Positions 45,021 through 55,860 of a DNA stretch of 64,000 bases are shown here, piece by piece. The DNA comes from Alviniconcha marisindica. Taxonomy: Eukaryota > Mollusca > Gastropoda > Provannidae. The position numbers and the translations under genes are program-made. Every line of letters begins with the position of its first letter. The first letter of the stretch is position 1. Under the pieces are notes generated by a model. The model was given only the letters and a program-made list of their open reading frames with translations. It was not told where the DNA came from and made no database searches. The stretch is from contig JABMCL010001457.1 in assembly GCA_018857735.1 (NCBI GenBank), forward strand, positions 921,001-985,000, given 5' to 3'.

Positions 45021-48000
45021 TCACATGGTCTCTTGCGTCCACTGCACAGTATGAACCCTGCTGCCATCCCTTTTCCTGATCAGCACAAAGTCCTGGAACG
45101 TGGCTGTGGGGACCTCATCAACAACAAACTTCTTCAGCTTTGAAAAAGTCTTGGGGAAGAAGCTTGTTTCTCCATTATAAAATGCCAGCCAGTACATGGC
45201 TCGCAGTTCCCTCATGGAGATCCACGGGGTATCACAGTTTACACTGAAGGCAGGGTTTTTCTTTTTGTTCAGGTGCAATTTGAGCGCCATAGGTGGAAAA
45301 AAGATGTGAGCATGGAGGGCACAGCCAAGCTGGAAAATGAGATCAGCATTTCCCACTATGGGAGCCATTGCATTCCAGCTGATGTAGACATCTTCCTCCA
45401 GCTTTAAGGCAGCAAACTTCAAATTCTGGTAGTGGTACTGTATACTACCAGTCAGCACAACCCAATAATTGCTCGCCTGAGCGCCTAGAGATGACTTGAT
45501 ATAATCGCTGTCAACTTCCTCTGGTTCTGCAGTCATTATCTCATCAAAGCCTGATGTGCAGCCCGAGTCTCTTGCAGCTGCAGTCTTTGTGACACACTTG
45601 CCTTCAAACAGCAGCTCATCTTGCAATTTCTGAAGGTACTCTCCACTCCTCATCCCAAAAATCCCTTCAGAGCACTGAAGACTGAGTCTGCTCACTGTAA
45701 AGCTTTTTCCAATTGAGCTGATGAGATGGCTCAAGTCGGATTTGATTTCTGACGATGAAATGTTCCCCTGTGGACTGTACATGAAGAAATCAGAATGTGT
45801 AAGTTTGACAGGCTGCAACAATTTGCAGCTGGACAAGAGCGTTGGGGGTTCCAGGACACGCACAGCAATCCCAAACTCTTTGCCGTTCTGTAGGAGTAGA
45901 GTTGAACTTGAAGCAGCTTGAATACAAGATGCCCTGCTGTCACTGTCAGCCTCCCCCTCCTGATTCGTCGTGGAACTTTTGTCACACTGCCCTGTTGATG
46001 GGCAGCCTGTCCTTTTCAGCATGTTCTGAATAATGTCTGCATGCTTTGTCTCAGACTGCACAACAGGATCTGCAGCATTTCGCCTCCATGCCTCTGTGAC
46101 TGCCTCTGGTGGCTTCCCAGTGGCATAAATTATTGAGTAAGTATCTGGGCAGCTGTGGCCAATCTGCAGGAGACAGATGCCAGCTTGAGTCAGACTCTTC
46201 ACTTTTCTGCCTTCCATTGCCGTGAGGTGGCACAGCAGTTCCGCGCTAATAAGCTTGCGACTGAAACGAGACATCTTGAAATTGATATGCTGTTGCTTCA
46301 GAAACTTCAAGTGCAGATGATCAGCTTCCAAGAACCAGGAACTTGGTCCCATTTGTGGAATCTCACTGAAGTCCATGGAGATTGGGAAGTACTCCTTGTT
46401 GAGGAGCTCTGCCACACTAAAGTAGTACATGTTGTACTCCCAGAAGGTGTATACCACCATGTTCAGCACCCCAGGAAGAAGAACAGCAAGGCCCACACAT
46501 TTGTTGACAAACATGTTCTCATTTTTGTGCATGGTCATGCACTGGCAGAAGGAAAAGCGGTTGAAGAGACAGGGTGGGGGCTGACAGGTGCAGGCATGAG
46601 GATAGTCTTCAGTTCTGAAACTTGTGAAAGAACTGTTCTCTCCTGGATCAACAGGCTTTCCAAGAGCCAGGCTTGCTTCAATACCTCCTCCAACAAAGAC
46701 ATCACTACCACTGGATTTGTCTGGAATTTTCTTCTTCGTTCTATGTCGAGGTTTTGGCAAACGTTCCAGCATGACATCACTTGAGACAAGCACAGTTCCT
46801 GCAGTCCTTTCATTGTGCATTTTTCCATCTTTCATTGTTGCCCTTCCCATATGCACAACCTTTGACAGTTTGGCTCCCACAGCACTGCCAGGTTTATTTG
46901 CAATGCTGCTCACTCCAGTCTCAGGTGTTCCTTTTTGAAGAGTCTCCTGGGATTGTGAATGTTGTGGTTTGACCCTTACACTTGCTGCAGAACTGTTGCT
47001 CACTGTCTGTATCTGGGAATGTCTGCTTCCTGCCTTGTTCCCTGCATTTCTGGCATCGGACAAATCTCTTTGAGTAGGTTGTCTGCCAGTTTTACAACCA
47101 GGCTGGCAACTCTCAGCAACTCTTTGAACATCACCCCCTTTTCTACAGCCTACTTTCTCAGAACTTATTTCTGTTTCAGCAAACTGAGTGGACTGTATAA
47201 ACACTTTGTCTTCCACTGTACCCTCTGCACAAACCTTAACTCCAGGATTTGCATCTGCAGCCTCTAAAACGGACGTTTCAGCGATAGTCTGTGAGCCAGT
47301 GTCTCTGGCTGTAGCCTCAGTGTATCTGAATCCACTTTCAGTCTCTGACACTGCAGCATCTGTCTGCATGATGTTGCAACTCTGTGTGACAGTGTCAGCA
47401 ACTGAGGTGTGAGCCCTGCGCACAATCAATCCATGATCATGGCCCATTGTGACACGCAGCATCTCAGGGCAGTCCCACTGCTGGCCAGGGAGGCATTTGC
47501 TGATATTAGGATTGACAAAGCCAGCAGGGCAATTGTGCTCCCATAACTTAATAAAGTACTTGGACCTGGCATGTGGAATCCACCTCTTTTCAAACTTGGC
47601 CAGGCAGCGGTAGATGACCCACAGGAACTTAACATTGACCAGGCAAAGATTCAGCTCCCCAGCAATGCTGCTGGCAAAGGGTTTGAGACAGGTGGCCTCA
47701 ATGGAGGTCAGGAAGGTCCTGTCTTTCATATTTTCCCCACCCAGAAGCATGTCTTCCACCAAACGTTTCTTCCATGGCAGCAGTCTCAAGACCTTCAGCT
47801 CCTGCACGCTTACGAAGATTCCATAAGGTCGAATCCAGCAGTATATCCACCTGGAGCCCAAGAACAGCAGTTGGCCAACGTGATGGAAGACTCCAGTGGA
47901 ACCAAGAGGTCTGTGCTGTGTGACTGTGAGGTTTGCCGTTGTAGTTTCACACTTGCAATATGGTTCCACGTTGAAAGCACCAAACTGCTCAATCACAGCA

Positions 48001-49604
48001 ATCAGAGCCTGGCTTGCTGAACTTTTCATATTTCTCATGTTGGGTTGGGATCGGCAGGAGCTCTTTCTGCCAGCAAGAATGAGTGGTTTGTGGGGAACCT
48101 TGGCATGTGGACAAGCCATCTGAAAGTTCTCTAGCACTGGCAGAGTGCCTTCATCTGAGGTGGGTGTGATCAAAAGTGTCCAGGGACATTTGTGCTTATA
48201 CCGCTGCAAGTAGAACATGGAGTTCAAGTGACGTGTGTAGGTCTTGGTCAGAGTTTGGTTACGACGCAGAGCCTCTTTATACACCATGCGCAACCCAAAA
48301 GGCGTTATCATAGTGGTTGAAGAGGCTTCTATGGCCACATCAGTATACACTCTACACAGGAGTACCAGCTCCATATCAGACGCTTCGTTCAGTTCATCAA
48401 CATTCAGTTTGGACAGTGCATAACTGACATAGCTTTGACAGGGCAGTAGACCTAATTTGTTCAGCTCCAACAAGGACATGTAGGGCTGGCCCCTTTGGAT
48501 AAAAGCAAAGAGACGTTTGTTCATAAAATGAAGCATGGCAACATGCTTCAGCCGGGCTTCCCTCCCAGGTGCCAACTCTGCAGAGATGTCATACTTACAG
48601 GAACAGTGAGGATAGACAAAACCCATGGACTTAGACTTTGGAGAAATGGTGCCTCCCTCTGAATCAGATGCTTCGGCTCGGCTGGATACCTTAGTGACAG
48701 GACTATTCCCTGGCACTATCATTGATGCTGATACAGATGCAACAGCTCTCATCAGTTTGTCTCGCTCTGCATGAGCTTTGCGAATTTCTGCTATTGTTTT
48801 CCATATAGTCTTAGCAGAACGCCCTTTGCCCTTTGAGTTTGATGACTTCTTGCGCCCGCTTCTTCTTACAGGCTGGTCTTTGATTTCACGAACTGTCAAT
48901 TTTTCTTTCCGTCTCTTTGCATGGGACTCATGCAATGCAGAGGCAGGGCGTTTTCTGGACCTTGAACTGGTTTGACCACCTGACTGAGTGTCCTGTATCA
49001 TCATAGCTTGGACTTCTTCACCACTTTGCACATCACAAATTTTAAACCATGAAGATTCTTCAAGAGAGTCATTTTTTGACAAGCCCACTCCTTCAACATC
49101 AACTTCAATCTCACTGACACTTTCTTCTGTCATGGTACCAGTACAACTGCATATTTTGTCATCTGGATCTGCTCTGTGTCCATCAGCTGAGACACCAGAA
49201 TCTGATGTTGAAGGGTTCTCATCAGAGGCTGCTGATGGTCCATAATTCCATTCAAGGTCTTTGGGCTCCTCCTTGATCTGCTCTGGCTTCAAAGACAAAC
49301 TGTCTGAATGTTGGTGAGAAGATGCACCACTTGAAACTTGATAAGGCAATCCACAAGTACATGTCTCACTGTTTGAAAACTCCTCTGAAGGAGAAGGTTC
49401 TGATTTGACGCAGGTCTCGTCGGCAGCTGGGGAAACTTCAGTTTTCACTGCAGCCAGCTTCAGATTCCATGGACATTCCTCCAAGGAGAGTGGCATGAGA
49501 TGAGACTCACCAACAACTTCCCACGAAATCCCCCCACATGGCTCAGCATCTGCAGAGTACGGGTCTTCAGACTCCACTTTCACCCATGCCTTTGAAGCAG
49601 CCAT
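45021..49604 (-). CDS. Unrecognised 1527-residue probable nuclear protein with repeated Cys-containing modules, intronless ORF
   Basis: One uninterrupted frame runs from ATG at 49604 (A at -3, G at +4, in-frame TAG 18 nt upstream) to TGA at 45021. Residues 1-200 are acidic and Ser-rich with four SUMO-type motifs: VKVE (8-11), VKTE (53-56), VKSE (66-69) and IKEE (110-113). Residues about 215-265 hold a bipartite basic NLS (KRP…KRRKEK) and RRSGRKK. Three divergent modules follow at about 328-478, 546-700 and 1002-1157. Each opens with a CxC-type motif (PHCSCK, PYCKCE, PHACTC), continues with hydrophobic strands and an S-x-x-EL-x-x-L…LP segment, and closes with H-x-CP (KHKCPW, EHNCPA, GHSCPD). 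A fourth partial copy lies at about 1376-1480 (SMRELRAMYW). Ser/Thr-rich linkers separate them. I do not recognise the family; a nuclear role is inferred from the NLS and SUMO motifs only. Confidence 0.85.
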   Translation of the reverse strand: MAASKAWVKVESEDPYSADAEPCGGISWEVVGESHLMPLSLEECPWNLKLAAVKTEVSPAADETCVKSEPSPSEEFSNSETCTCGLPYQVSSGASSHQHSDSLSLKPEQIKEEPKDLEWNYGPSAASDENPSTSDSGVSADGHRADPDDKICSCTGTMTEESVSEIEVDVEGVGLSKNDSLEESSWFKICDVQSGEEVQAMMIQDTQSGGQTSSRSRKRPASALHESHAKRRKEKLTVREIKDQPVRRSGRKKSSNSKGKGRSAKTIWKTIAEIRKAHAERDKLMRAVASVSASMIVPGNSPVTKVSSRAEASDSEGGTISPKSKSMGFVYPHCSCKYDISAELAPGREARLKHVAMLHFMNKRLFAFIQRGQPYMSLLELNKLGLLPCQSYVSYALSKLNVDELNEASDMELVLLCRVYTDVAIEASSTTMITPFGLRMVYKEALRRNQTLTKTYTRHLNSMFYLQRYKHKCPWTLLITPTSDEGTLPVLENFQMACPHAKVPHKPLILAGRKSSCRSQPNMRNMKSSASQALIAVIEQFGAFNVEPYCKCETTTANLTVTQHRPLGSTGVFHHVGQLLFLGSRWIYCWIRPYGIFVSVQELKVLRLLPWKKRLVEDMLLGGENMKDRTFLTSIEATCLKPFASSIAGELNLCLVNVKFLWVIYRCLAKFEKRWIPHARSKYFIKLWEHNCPAGFVNPNISKCLPGQQWDCPEMLRVTMGHDHGLIVRRAHTSVADTVTQSCNIMQTDAAVSETESGFRYTEATARDTGSQTIAETSVLEAADANPGVKVCAEGTVEDKVFIQSTQFAETEISSEKVGCRKGGDVQRVAESCQPGCKTGRQPTQRDLSDARNAGNKAGSRHSQIQTVSNSSAASVRVKPQHSQSQETLQKGTPETGVSSIANKPGSAVGAKLSKVVHMGRATMKDGKMHNERTAGTVLVSSDVMLERLPKPRHRTKKKIPDKSSGSDVFVGGGIEASLALGKPVDPGENSSFTSFRTEDYPHACTCQPPPCLFNRFSFCQCMTMHKNENMFVNKCVGLAVLLPGVLNMVVYTFWEYNMYYFSVAELLNKEYFPISMDFSEIPQMGPSSWFLEADHLHLKFLKQQHINFKMSRFSRKLISAELLCHLTAMEGRKVKSLTQAGICLLQIGHSCPDTYSIIYATGKPPEAVTEAWRRNAADPVVQSETKHADIIQNMLKRTGCPSTGQCDKSSTTNQEGEADSDSRASCIQAASSSTLLLQNGKEFGIAVRVLEPPTLLSSCKLLQPVKLTHSDFFMYSPQGNISSSEIKSDLSHLISSIGKSFTVSRLSLQCSEGIFGMRSGEYLQKLQDELLFEGKCVTKTAAARDSGCTSGFDEIMTAEPEEVDSDYIKSSLGAQASNYWVVLTGSIQYHYQNLKFAALKLEEDVYISWNAMAPIVGNADLIFQLGCALHAHIFFPPMALKLHLNKKKNPAFSVNCDTPWISMRELRAMYWLAFYNGETSFFPKTFSKLKKFVVDEVPTATFQDFVLIRKRDGSRVHTVQWTQETM

Positions 49605-49922
49605 TATCAAAGTAGTTTTCCTCTAAAACGTCTAAAACATCTTGTGGTAGTCCCAGTACAAAGTTGTTTAAAAAAAGAAGATTTTTTTAACTAAGTACTA
49701 TCAGATCTTACAAGTATGCAATATTAATATTAATGCACATTTATATATAATATACAACAAAAGCAGAATCGCTTTTAAATTAAAACTAAGATTAATAAGA
49801 ATACAAAATCTACAGTTGTAAAAATATAAATCAACAACAAAAAGGCAGCTTCATTACATTACAGGGAGAAGAACACGTCTGTAAGAGCCAAATCTGCACG
49901 TAGGCATCTTCTTGACCTTGGC

Positions 49923-50073
49923 TCACACACTGTGGTAGTTATAGTCAGCTTGCCATTCTCTTGTCCTTGCAGAAAGTATACTGTCACTCTCTTCTAGCAT
50001 CTGCCACTGGGGATCAGCAACGAAAAATAATGTTTCCACCCATGCTTGCAGTTCTGCAATACTGGAAAGATAT
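49923..50073 (-). CDS. Putative terminal exon of an unidentified minus-strand gene
   Basis: A very strong acceptor (a long pyrimidine tract ending in tgtgcag) precedes 50 in-frame codons ending in TGA at 49925-49923. The product is helix-prone with no low complexity (AELQAWVETLF, then QMLEESDSIL). I could not identify upstream coding exons. It may instead be a 5' UTR exon of the 1527-residue gene, whose ATG lies about 320 bp downstream. Confidence 0.3.
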
Positions 50074-51589
50074 CTGCACAAAAGAAGAAGAAAAAAAGAG
50101 GAAAAAAATTAAAAGGGAAAAGAAACAACAAAAAACAACAACAAAAAAACAAAGTGCACAAACAAACAAATGTTTTGTTGCCCATTCTTACACTATTTAC
50201 AGACTTGTAAGAATTTCTACCTAGTCTGGTTGAACATCCAGGTGACGTTTGGTCAAATGAGCTATCTCCTATGATCAACATATCATCGGTGATATTGGTT
50301 TGATTCTCACAAAGGAGTAAGGTTGATTAGTTGCTGAATATTTTAGAAGAAAAAAAGCACACAAATGAAAAATGGTTTGTTGCCTGTTGTTACAAACTTG
50401 AGAGAATTTCTTCCTGGATAAACTTCCAGATGAATTTCAGTCAAATGAGTTTATCATATCATCAACGTTATTGGTCTGATTCTCATTTAGGTTATTTGCT
50501 GAATATTTAATTTAATGCTCTGTCAACCTTGTCAATGACATCAAACTGGGATGACATGATTTGACCCAGACACACTGAAACTTAGCAGCATACCTGTCAA
50601 CCCATACAGTTTACTGGTATAAAATAAAAATAAATCATTATTTTGGGGGGATATGGCCATATTGGAAAATGGATACAGGAAAACATAATTTTCATGAGAT
50701 TTTGTTGTTGCTTTAAACTGAGCAAAAAGATTGAAAAAATGTCAAACGAGCAGCTGACACATGCCATTGCCAAATGCACACTGACTGGCTTAGTGCAATA
50801 GGCTAAGAAATCTCATCAGAAGTGAGATTTGAAATCACGCATGTGTATTTCACACAACATTGCTTCTTCCATCCACTGCCACGTGTGCCTGTTGGAATTC
50901 AAAATGCTGCTGCCACCAGCAAAAAAACAAAAGACCCCGGCCTGCATAAGGAAAATACAGTTTCACAAACTCTTGACTAAGGTTTACTCCCAAAAAGGGT
51001 TGACAGCTATGTAGCAGTACAAGTTACAAAATGGCCTGTGTATTACTATTAGTTGCACAGTGGCCCTCTGCCATCTGGAATTTCAGCTACCAAGCTTACA
51101 TGCCCAGTCTGTTCCCCTAAAAATTTAAAGTGTGATTAACTCTGTTATTATCACTATTAGTGGCTTACACTTACAATATTGTAGAACACATCACTGACAT
51201 AATTGCACCACAATACACATCATTCACATCACTGTCCCACAAATTATCAATCCAATCCAATTCCAAAAACATCAATATCCAAGTAAAATCTGTAAATCAA
51301 CAACAAAAATTATGTTCATAAAACAATGGCCATTGTGTAATCAGTAAGACAGTATTTTCACATTATTTTGTACTGAAATCTAAAATAGTATTAGTAGTAC
51401 AGTGAAACAACACTTATGGTAGTATCATTGTGTATGGTCACATTGTTGACCTTCACATTGTTACAGCAAAACATAAAATATTTGTGTCCTGTCACACATA
51501 TGGTGTTACAAGTTAGTGTTACTGTACTACACAACTACTGTGCACACTGTTAATTCTCAGCAATAGTGGGCATGTATACCTTTTGAATC

Positions 51590-51800
51590 AAAGAATGTAA
51601 GACATCCCCAGGGTTGTCCTTGCAGAATTTTTGTCATCAGCTCACAGGTTCCACAAGCTTAAAGTATGAAAAAATCCATTCCAGAGGGTGGGAAAGCAGG
51701 CTCTACAGAAAAATGAATAAAAACAATCACAAATAACTGCCACCCATCCACGTCATGTAGTGACCAAACAAATATTTGACTTTCAAGGATGATCTGCGCA
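51590..51800 (-). mobile_element. Degenerate SINE-like copy
   Basis: gccacccatccacgtcatg followed by tagtgaccaaacaaatattt and a tttgacttt segment parallels the end of the copy at 61.5-61.83 kb. The identity is low, so this is a tentative family assignment. Confidence 0.3.
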
Positions 51801-52299
51801 TGACTCTTCTCTCCAGTTTTACCTTCTAATACTGTAATAGTAACAGTCCTCTGACCTCAAGTCCAGGAGCCCAGATAACTCACACTGACATAAAAGTGTA
51901 ATGCCTGTGGTTATTCTGTAACTTAATTAAAAGAACTAGACTTCTTGGATTCAAATCAAAAATTTCTCTCATACTCGGAGTTTGAACAGGTGAAAGGAAC
52001 ATGATCCACAGTAAAAACAACAACAAAACAAAACAAAACAGAAGAAAAAGAAAAGAAAAAGAAAAGAAAAAAACTGAAAGCAAGTCATCAGCTTCACTGA
52101 TTAAAAAAAAGAATCATGCACCCTTCCTCATGTTTTGAGCTCTTTCCTGCATTCTACTACTTTATTTCTACTATTCTACTGCTAGTTTGACATTCCTTCA
52201 AAGCCAATAAAGGAACTAGTTTTCTCTGGTCCAGCGCAGAAAAAAAAGTATTTCACAAATTTTGTTAATTTTACTTTTTAATCATGATGTTTTTGTAAC

Positions 52300-52300
<1 letters not shown>

Positions 52301-52365
<65 letters not shown>

Positions 52366-52394
52366 ATGTGTGTGTGTGTGCATGTGTGTGTGTG

Positions 52395-52458
<64 letters not shown>
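52301..52458 (+). repeat. Long (TG)n microsatellite
   Basis: About 158 bp of TG with a few GCATG interruptions. Another TG/CATG tract lies at 52758-52893. Confidence 0.95.
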
Positions 52459-52459
<1 letters not shown>

Positions 52460-53445
52460 ATCTGCTAGCTAATTATACCACCAACTATTTTATTTCAGTG
52501 AGCTAGAAAATACCATCTGACCATCCTTCTCTAGAACTCTGCAATACATCACCAAAAGTTTACTCCACTGAGACTGTCAGTGCTGATGACAACTTATAAA
52601 ATCTATATTTTATGATTGATTGGTTAACTTATAATCATAATTATAATTTATATAGTGCTATGCTCTGCTTCCAATGTGTTCTATGCAGACTCACTGTGTT
52701 TTTGCTGCATGTGACTCTGATTCTGTCTGAATGAATTACAGTAGCTTTAAAATAGTGTATGCATGTGTGTGTGTGCACGCGCATGTGTGCATGCATGCAC
52801 ATGTGTGCGTGTGTGCACGCGCACACGCATTCCTCTGTGTGTGTGTGTGTGTGTGTATGTGTGTGTGTGCGTGTGTGTGTGCGTGTGCATGTGTGTTTTA
52901 TACATTGTCAGGTTTTATATTATCATCTAAGAATATATATCCACCAAAGTGGTGTATATTATACAGCACATCAATACTTTCAAATCACTTCTATCTCAAT
53001 TTGTGCAGGTCATGTTATTTTCACCTGTTCAAAGCATTCAGTGAGTTTTTTTTTTATTCAAATACATTTTTATCTGAGATGACTACTTCCTTCAAATCAC
53101 GACTGGGCGTTAAAAAGCAGTATCTGTATTATATAATCTATGACTGGGCGTTACAAATCATGTATTATATAATCATTTAACATTTTAATGACAAAGCAAA
53201 CACGAGTTTAAATATTAGTTATTTGTCACTGACGGCAAAAGGCCACACGACAGGTGAACGCTTAATATTATCACATGCCGGTAAAGTTTCTACGGGTCGA
53301 AATTAAGACTTTGCACAATCTTATTCTCTGACTGAAGTAATTTCTGAACGGATGGTAACTGATATTGATACTGATAATGAAAGCCGCTCGCCTAACCAGA
53401 TGTGTGTGTGTGTGTGATCTTCGCCACCTTAGTTCTAAAGTAAGT

Positions 53446-53503
53446 AAGTAAACATGGTGCTTAACGTCCACTGAAACCATAAGGCTTATTAGGGACGGTA
53501 ACC
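53446..53503 (+). repeat. Interspersed repeat, second near-identical copy
   Basis: It matches the 42.4-kb copy with a few substitutions and one short gap. It is flanked by (TG)n and single-copy DNA. Confidence 0.55.
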
Positions 53504-53780
53504 TTAGTTCTTTTGCATACTTAGTAAACTGTATGCTCGAATACGAGTCACAGTACATACAGTCAAAGGCACGACTGGCATGCACGATTATCAAAGGGCA
53601 AAAATAAAAGCAAAAGTCACGTGACTAATTGCAAACATCAGAATCTGTTCTTTTTACCGTTCAGTTCGTGTACAGCCGTTTAAAAGGTGCGGTAGCGTGC
53701 TCAGACTTTTGTGGGACGACGATACGAATCATTTCCACTCTTTCGAAGCGCCCAACAACAGGGACATAACTCTTACATAC

Positions 53781-53875
53781 CTCCCGTTTGAGCTATTCGC
53801 ACTGTGCAGTGATCATAGCCGCGCTGGCTATCAGCACTCCGACTCCAAATCTTCGGTTTTTAGGAAATGATTGAA
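53781..53875 (-). promoter_or_regulatory. Possible 5' non-coding exon and promoter for the minus-strand gene(s) at 45-50 kb
   Basis: This is a locally CpG-richer stretch in AT-rich surroundings. On the minus strand it ends at a good donor, GAG|gtatgtaag (intron from 53780), and carries only a short upstream ORF. Its position about 4 kb upstream of the 1527-residue gene fits a non-coding first exon. The 5' boundary is approximate. Confidence 0.25.
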
Positions 53876-54378
53876 ACCGTTTCACAGCTATCTTCATTTT
53901 ATATATATATATGAATACATGCATAAAAAACGGAATATATGCTTATCATTTTGGGGGAATCTAGACAGCGTATTTGAAATAATCAGTTTTATATTCCTGA
54001 CCTTTTTATAGAACAGCATAACATACATGGAAATGAATTGACGTTTGACATTGCCAAGACGAACAGTGAAAAGATGGCAAAATGATTTTGATGTCGTAAT
54101 AGTATTAACCATTTGACGGAGACAGTTCCCACAATACGGAAGTTTGTACAAAGTTACGTGCTCTTTGCTCAGGGGCGTTCAGTCTTCCACTCATTCCTCA
54201 GTCAAAGCTTATAAATACACCCTCCTGATCTGTTCTTTCATAACAATAATAATATGGGAATTTCTTAAGTGCCTTTCCGAACAAAAACCCAAACTGCTTT
54301 ACAATCAAGCAAAAAAATAAGGTGATTAACTTTATAACCTGAGTCATAATAATTAATATTTACCATCATGTTATGTCA

Positions 54379-54612
54379 TTAACCCCTTCACTGCCACAGC
54401 CTGTAAAGGTTCCGGGATGAAAGATGCACGGACACGCCTGAAAACAGTATATATTTTTCGGTCCTATAACACATCTACTTTCAGTGCTATGCGTTTTGAT
54501 GGAGATACTTTCATATGCCAGAGCGAAAAAGAAGACAAAGAGGCTTCAGGATTTCAAATTTCGCACTTTTTTTGATCGTTTACAAGTAACAGCACGGCAG
54601 TGAAGGGGTTAA
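54379..54612. mobile_element. piggyBac-type MITE with TTAA target duplications
   Basis: TTAA at 54379-54382 is followed by CCCCTTCACTGCC (54383-54395). Its exact inverse GGCAGTGAAGGGG lies at 54596-54608 and is followed by TTAA at 54609-54612. A 226-bp non-coding element with perfect 13-bp terminal inverted repeats starting CCC and TTAA duplications is diagnostic of non-autonomous piggyBac-superfamily elements. Confidence 0.8.
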
Positions 54613-54768
54613 TAATAATATCAATAGCTTACATCACTTACAACATAGGGAGGGGAAAAAGCAATGATTTGGGGGATATATACAGCTTCGTTATCAATTA
54701 TTCAATCACACAATACAAACACTAAGTCAGTCATTCAACCACAAATCCATGCACCACATAAGGGGGAT

Positions 54769-54789
54769 GGGGGGGGGGGGGGGGGGGGG
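54769..54789 (+). repeat. Poly-G run (21 G)
   Basis: Twenty-one consecutive G's. Other G runs lie near 6701-6717, 6886-6902, 8977-8996, 11758-11773, 17535-17555 and 31117-31128. Confidence 0.9.
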
Positions 54790-55378
54790 CTACAGCTATA
54801 TGGCTACATACTCACAAACTTCACTCACATCACTCCAAAAACTCCCACCCCACACACACTTTGTATCTCATTTGGCATGTGCACAAATACACACACATTA
54901 TCATTAATTACTTATATTTCATAAATGTTACTGATGATTAAGGCTGCTAGTAACCCATGATCAAAAGCAGTTACATACTAGACATTTTAGTTAGTAGTTG
55001 TAGAACTTTGTAAAACAATACAAAAACAAAAGAAGTAGGCATTATTAATATTTTATTGAATCAGCAATTTATTTAGGAGTACAGATTACAATATTACAAA
55101 TAATGCTTGCAGTTGAAATCTTCACTTTTTCCCCCCATCAATAATCAAGTGTGTGCACACACTCAAATATTATTTAGGCTGTAAACCAAAAGAAAATTTC
55201 TAACTAGGTGTGTTTGGATTATTTATATTACTGACAAGACTATATATATACTCACAGCCCCACATCAGTCCAAAACCTCTCTCCCCTGCACACATTTCCA
55301 TAAATAGCTGCACCCCATTGGGTGATTTCTAATCTATTTTTAAACCATTACAGTTTGAGTCTTAAACTGGCATATACT

Positions 55379-55788
55379 GCAATTCTCTCCTGTCCGGCTG
55401 TCCTCAGTATCTCTTAAACAAACTATAAAAACTTCAAAAAAAATGCTGCTGAGAGTTCCTAAAACTGACCATATCTCACCTCATCTTGTTTTTCTCCTCT
55501 AGCTGCCCACTGATTCACAAATACAGTACAAATTTGTTTCTTTGTGCTAAGGTGCCTCAACTTGACTGCTCCTAGTCTTGACTGAATTCCTGACAGTTTA
55601 TAAACCAACCCGTCAGCTACACTCTTCTTCTAATATTTCCATTCTTTGTCTTCCTTCTGTGTTCACCTTCTTGGTCAGAGTTCTTTTTCTTATGCTGCAC
55701 CATCTTCTGGAACAGTCTCCCTTGCCAAATTAGACGATCAACCACACTCACATTCTTTGTCCTTGAAATCTCACATCTTCAAGCTATC

Positions 55789-55860
<72 letters not shown>

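Larger units (their letters stand above)
50290..54370. other. No coding exon recognised between the repeats
   Basis: AT-rich DNA with long TG microsatellites, one SINE-like copy, one interspersed-repeat copy and the possible non-coding exon at 53.8 kb. A further SINE-like tail (aactgctttacaatc) lies at 54240-54330. Confidence 0.45.

Noticed and set aside
46155..46784. 209-codon plus-strand frame opposite the 1527-aa gene
   Set aside because: It is an antisense shadow of a long real frame, with no domain or start context of its own.
48000..48640. Assignment of the modules to the SKI/SNO/DAC domain family
   Set aside because: Only a loose pattern of hydrophobics and an EL…LP turn match; the CLPQ-type core motif is absent, so the claim is not supportable by eye.
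45021..49610. Start of the 1527-aa protein at 49610
   Set aside because: Position 49610 begins a TTG codon. The first ATG is at 49604-49602 with a good context, so the protein is 1527 rather than 1529 residues.
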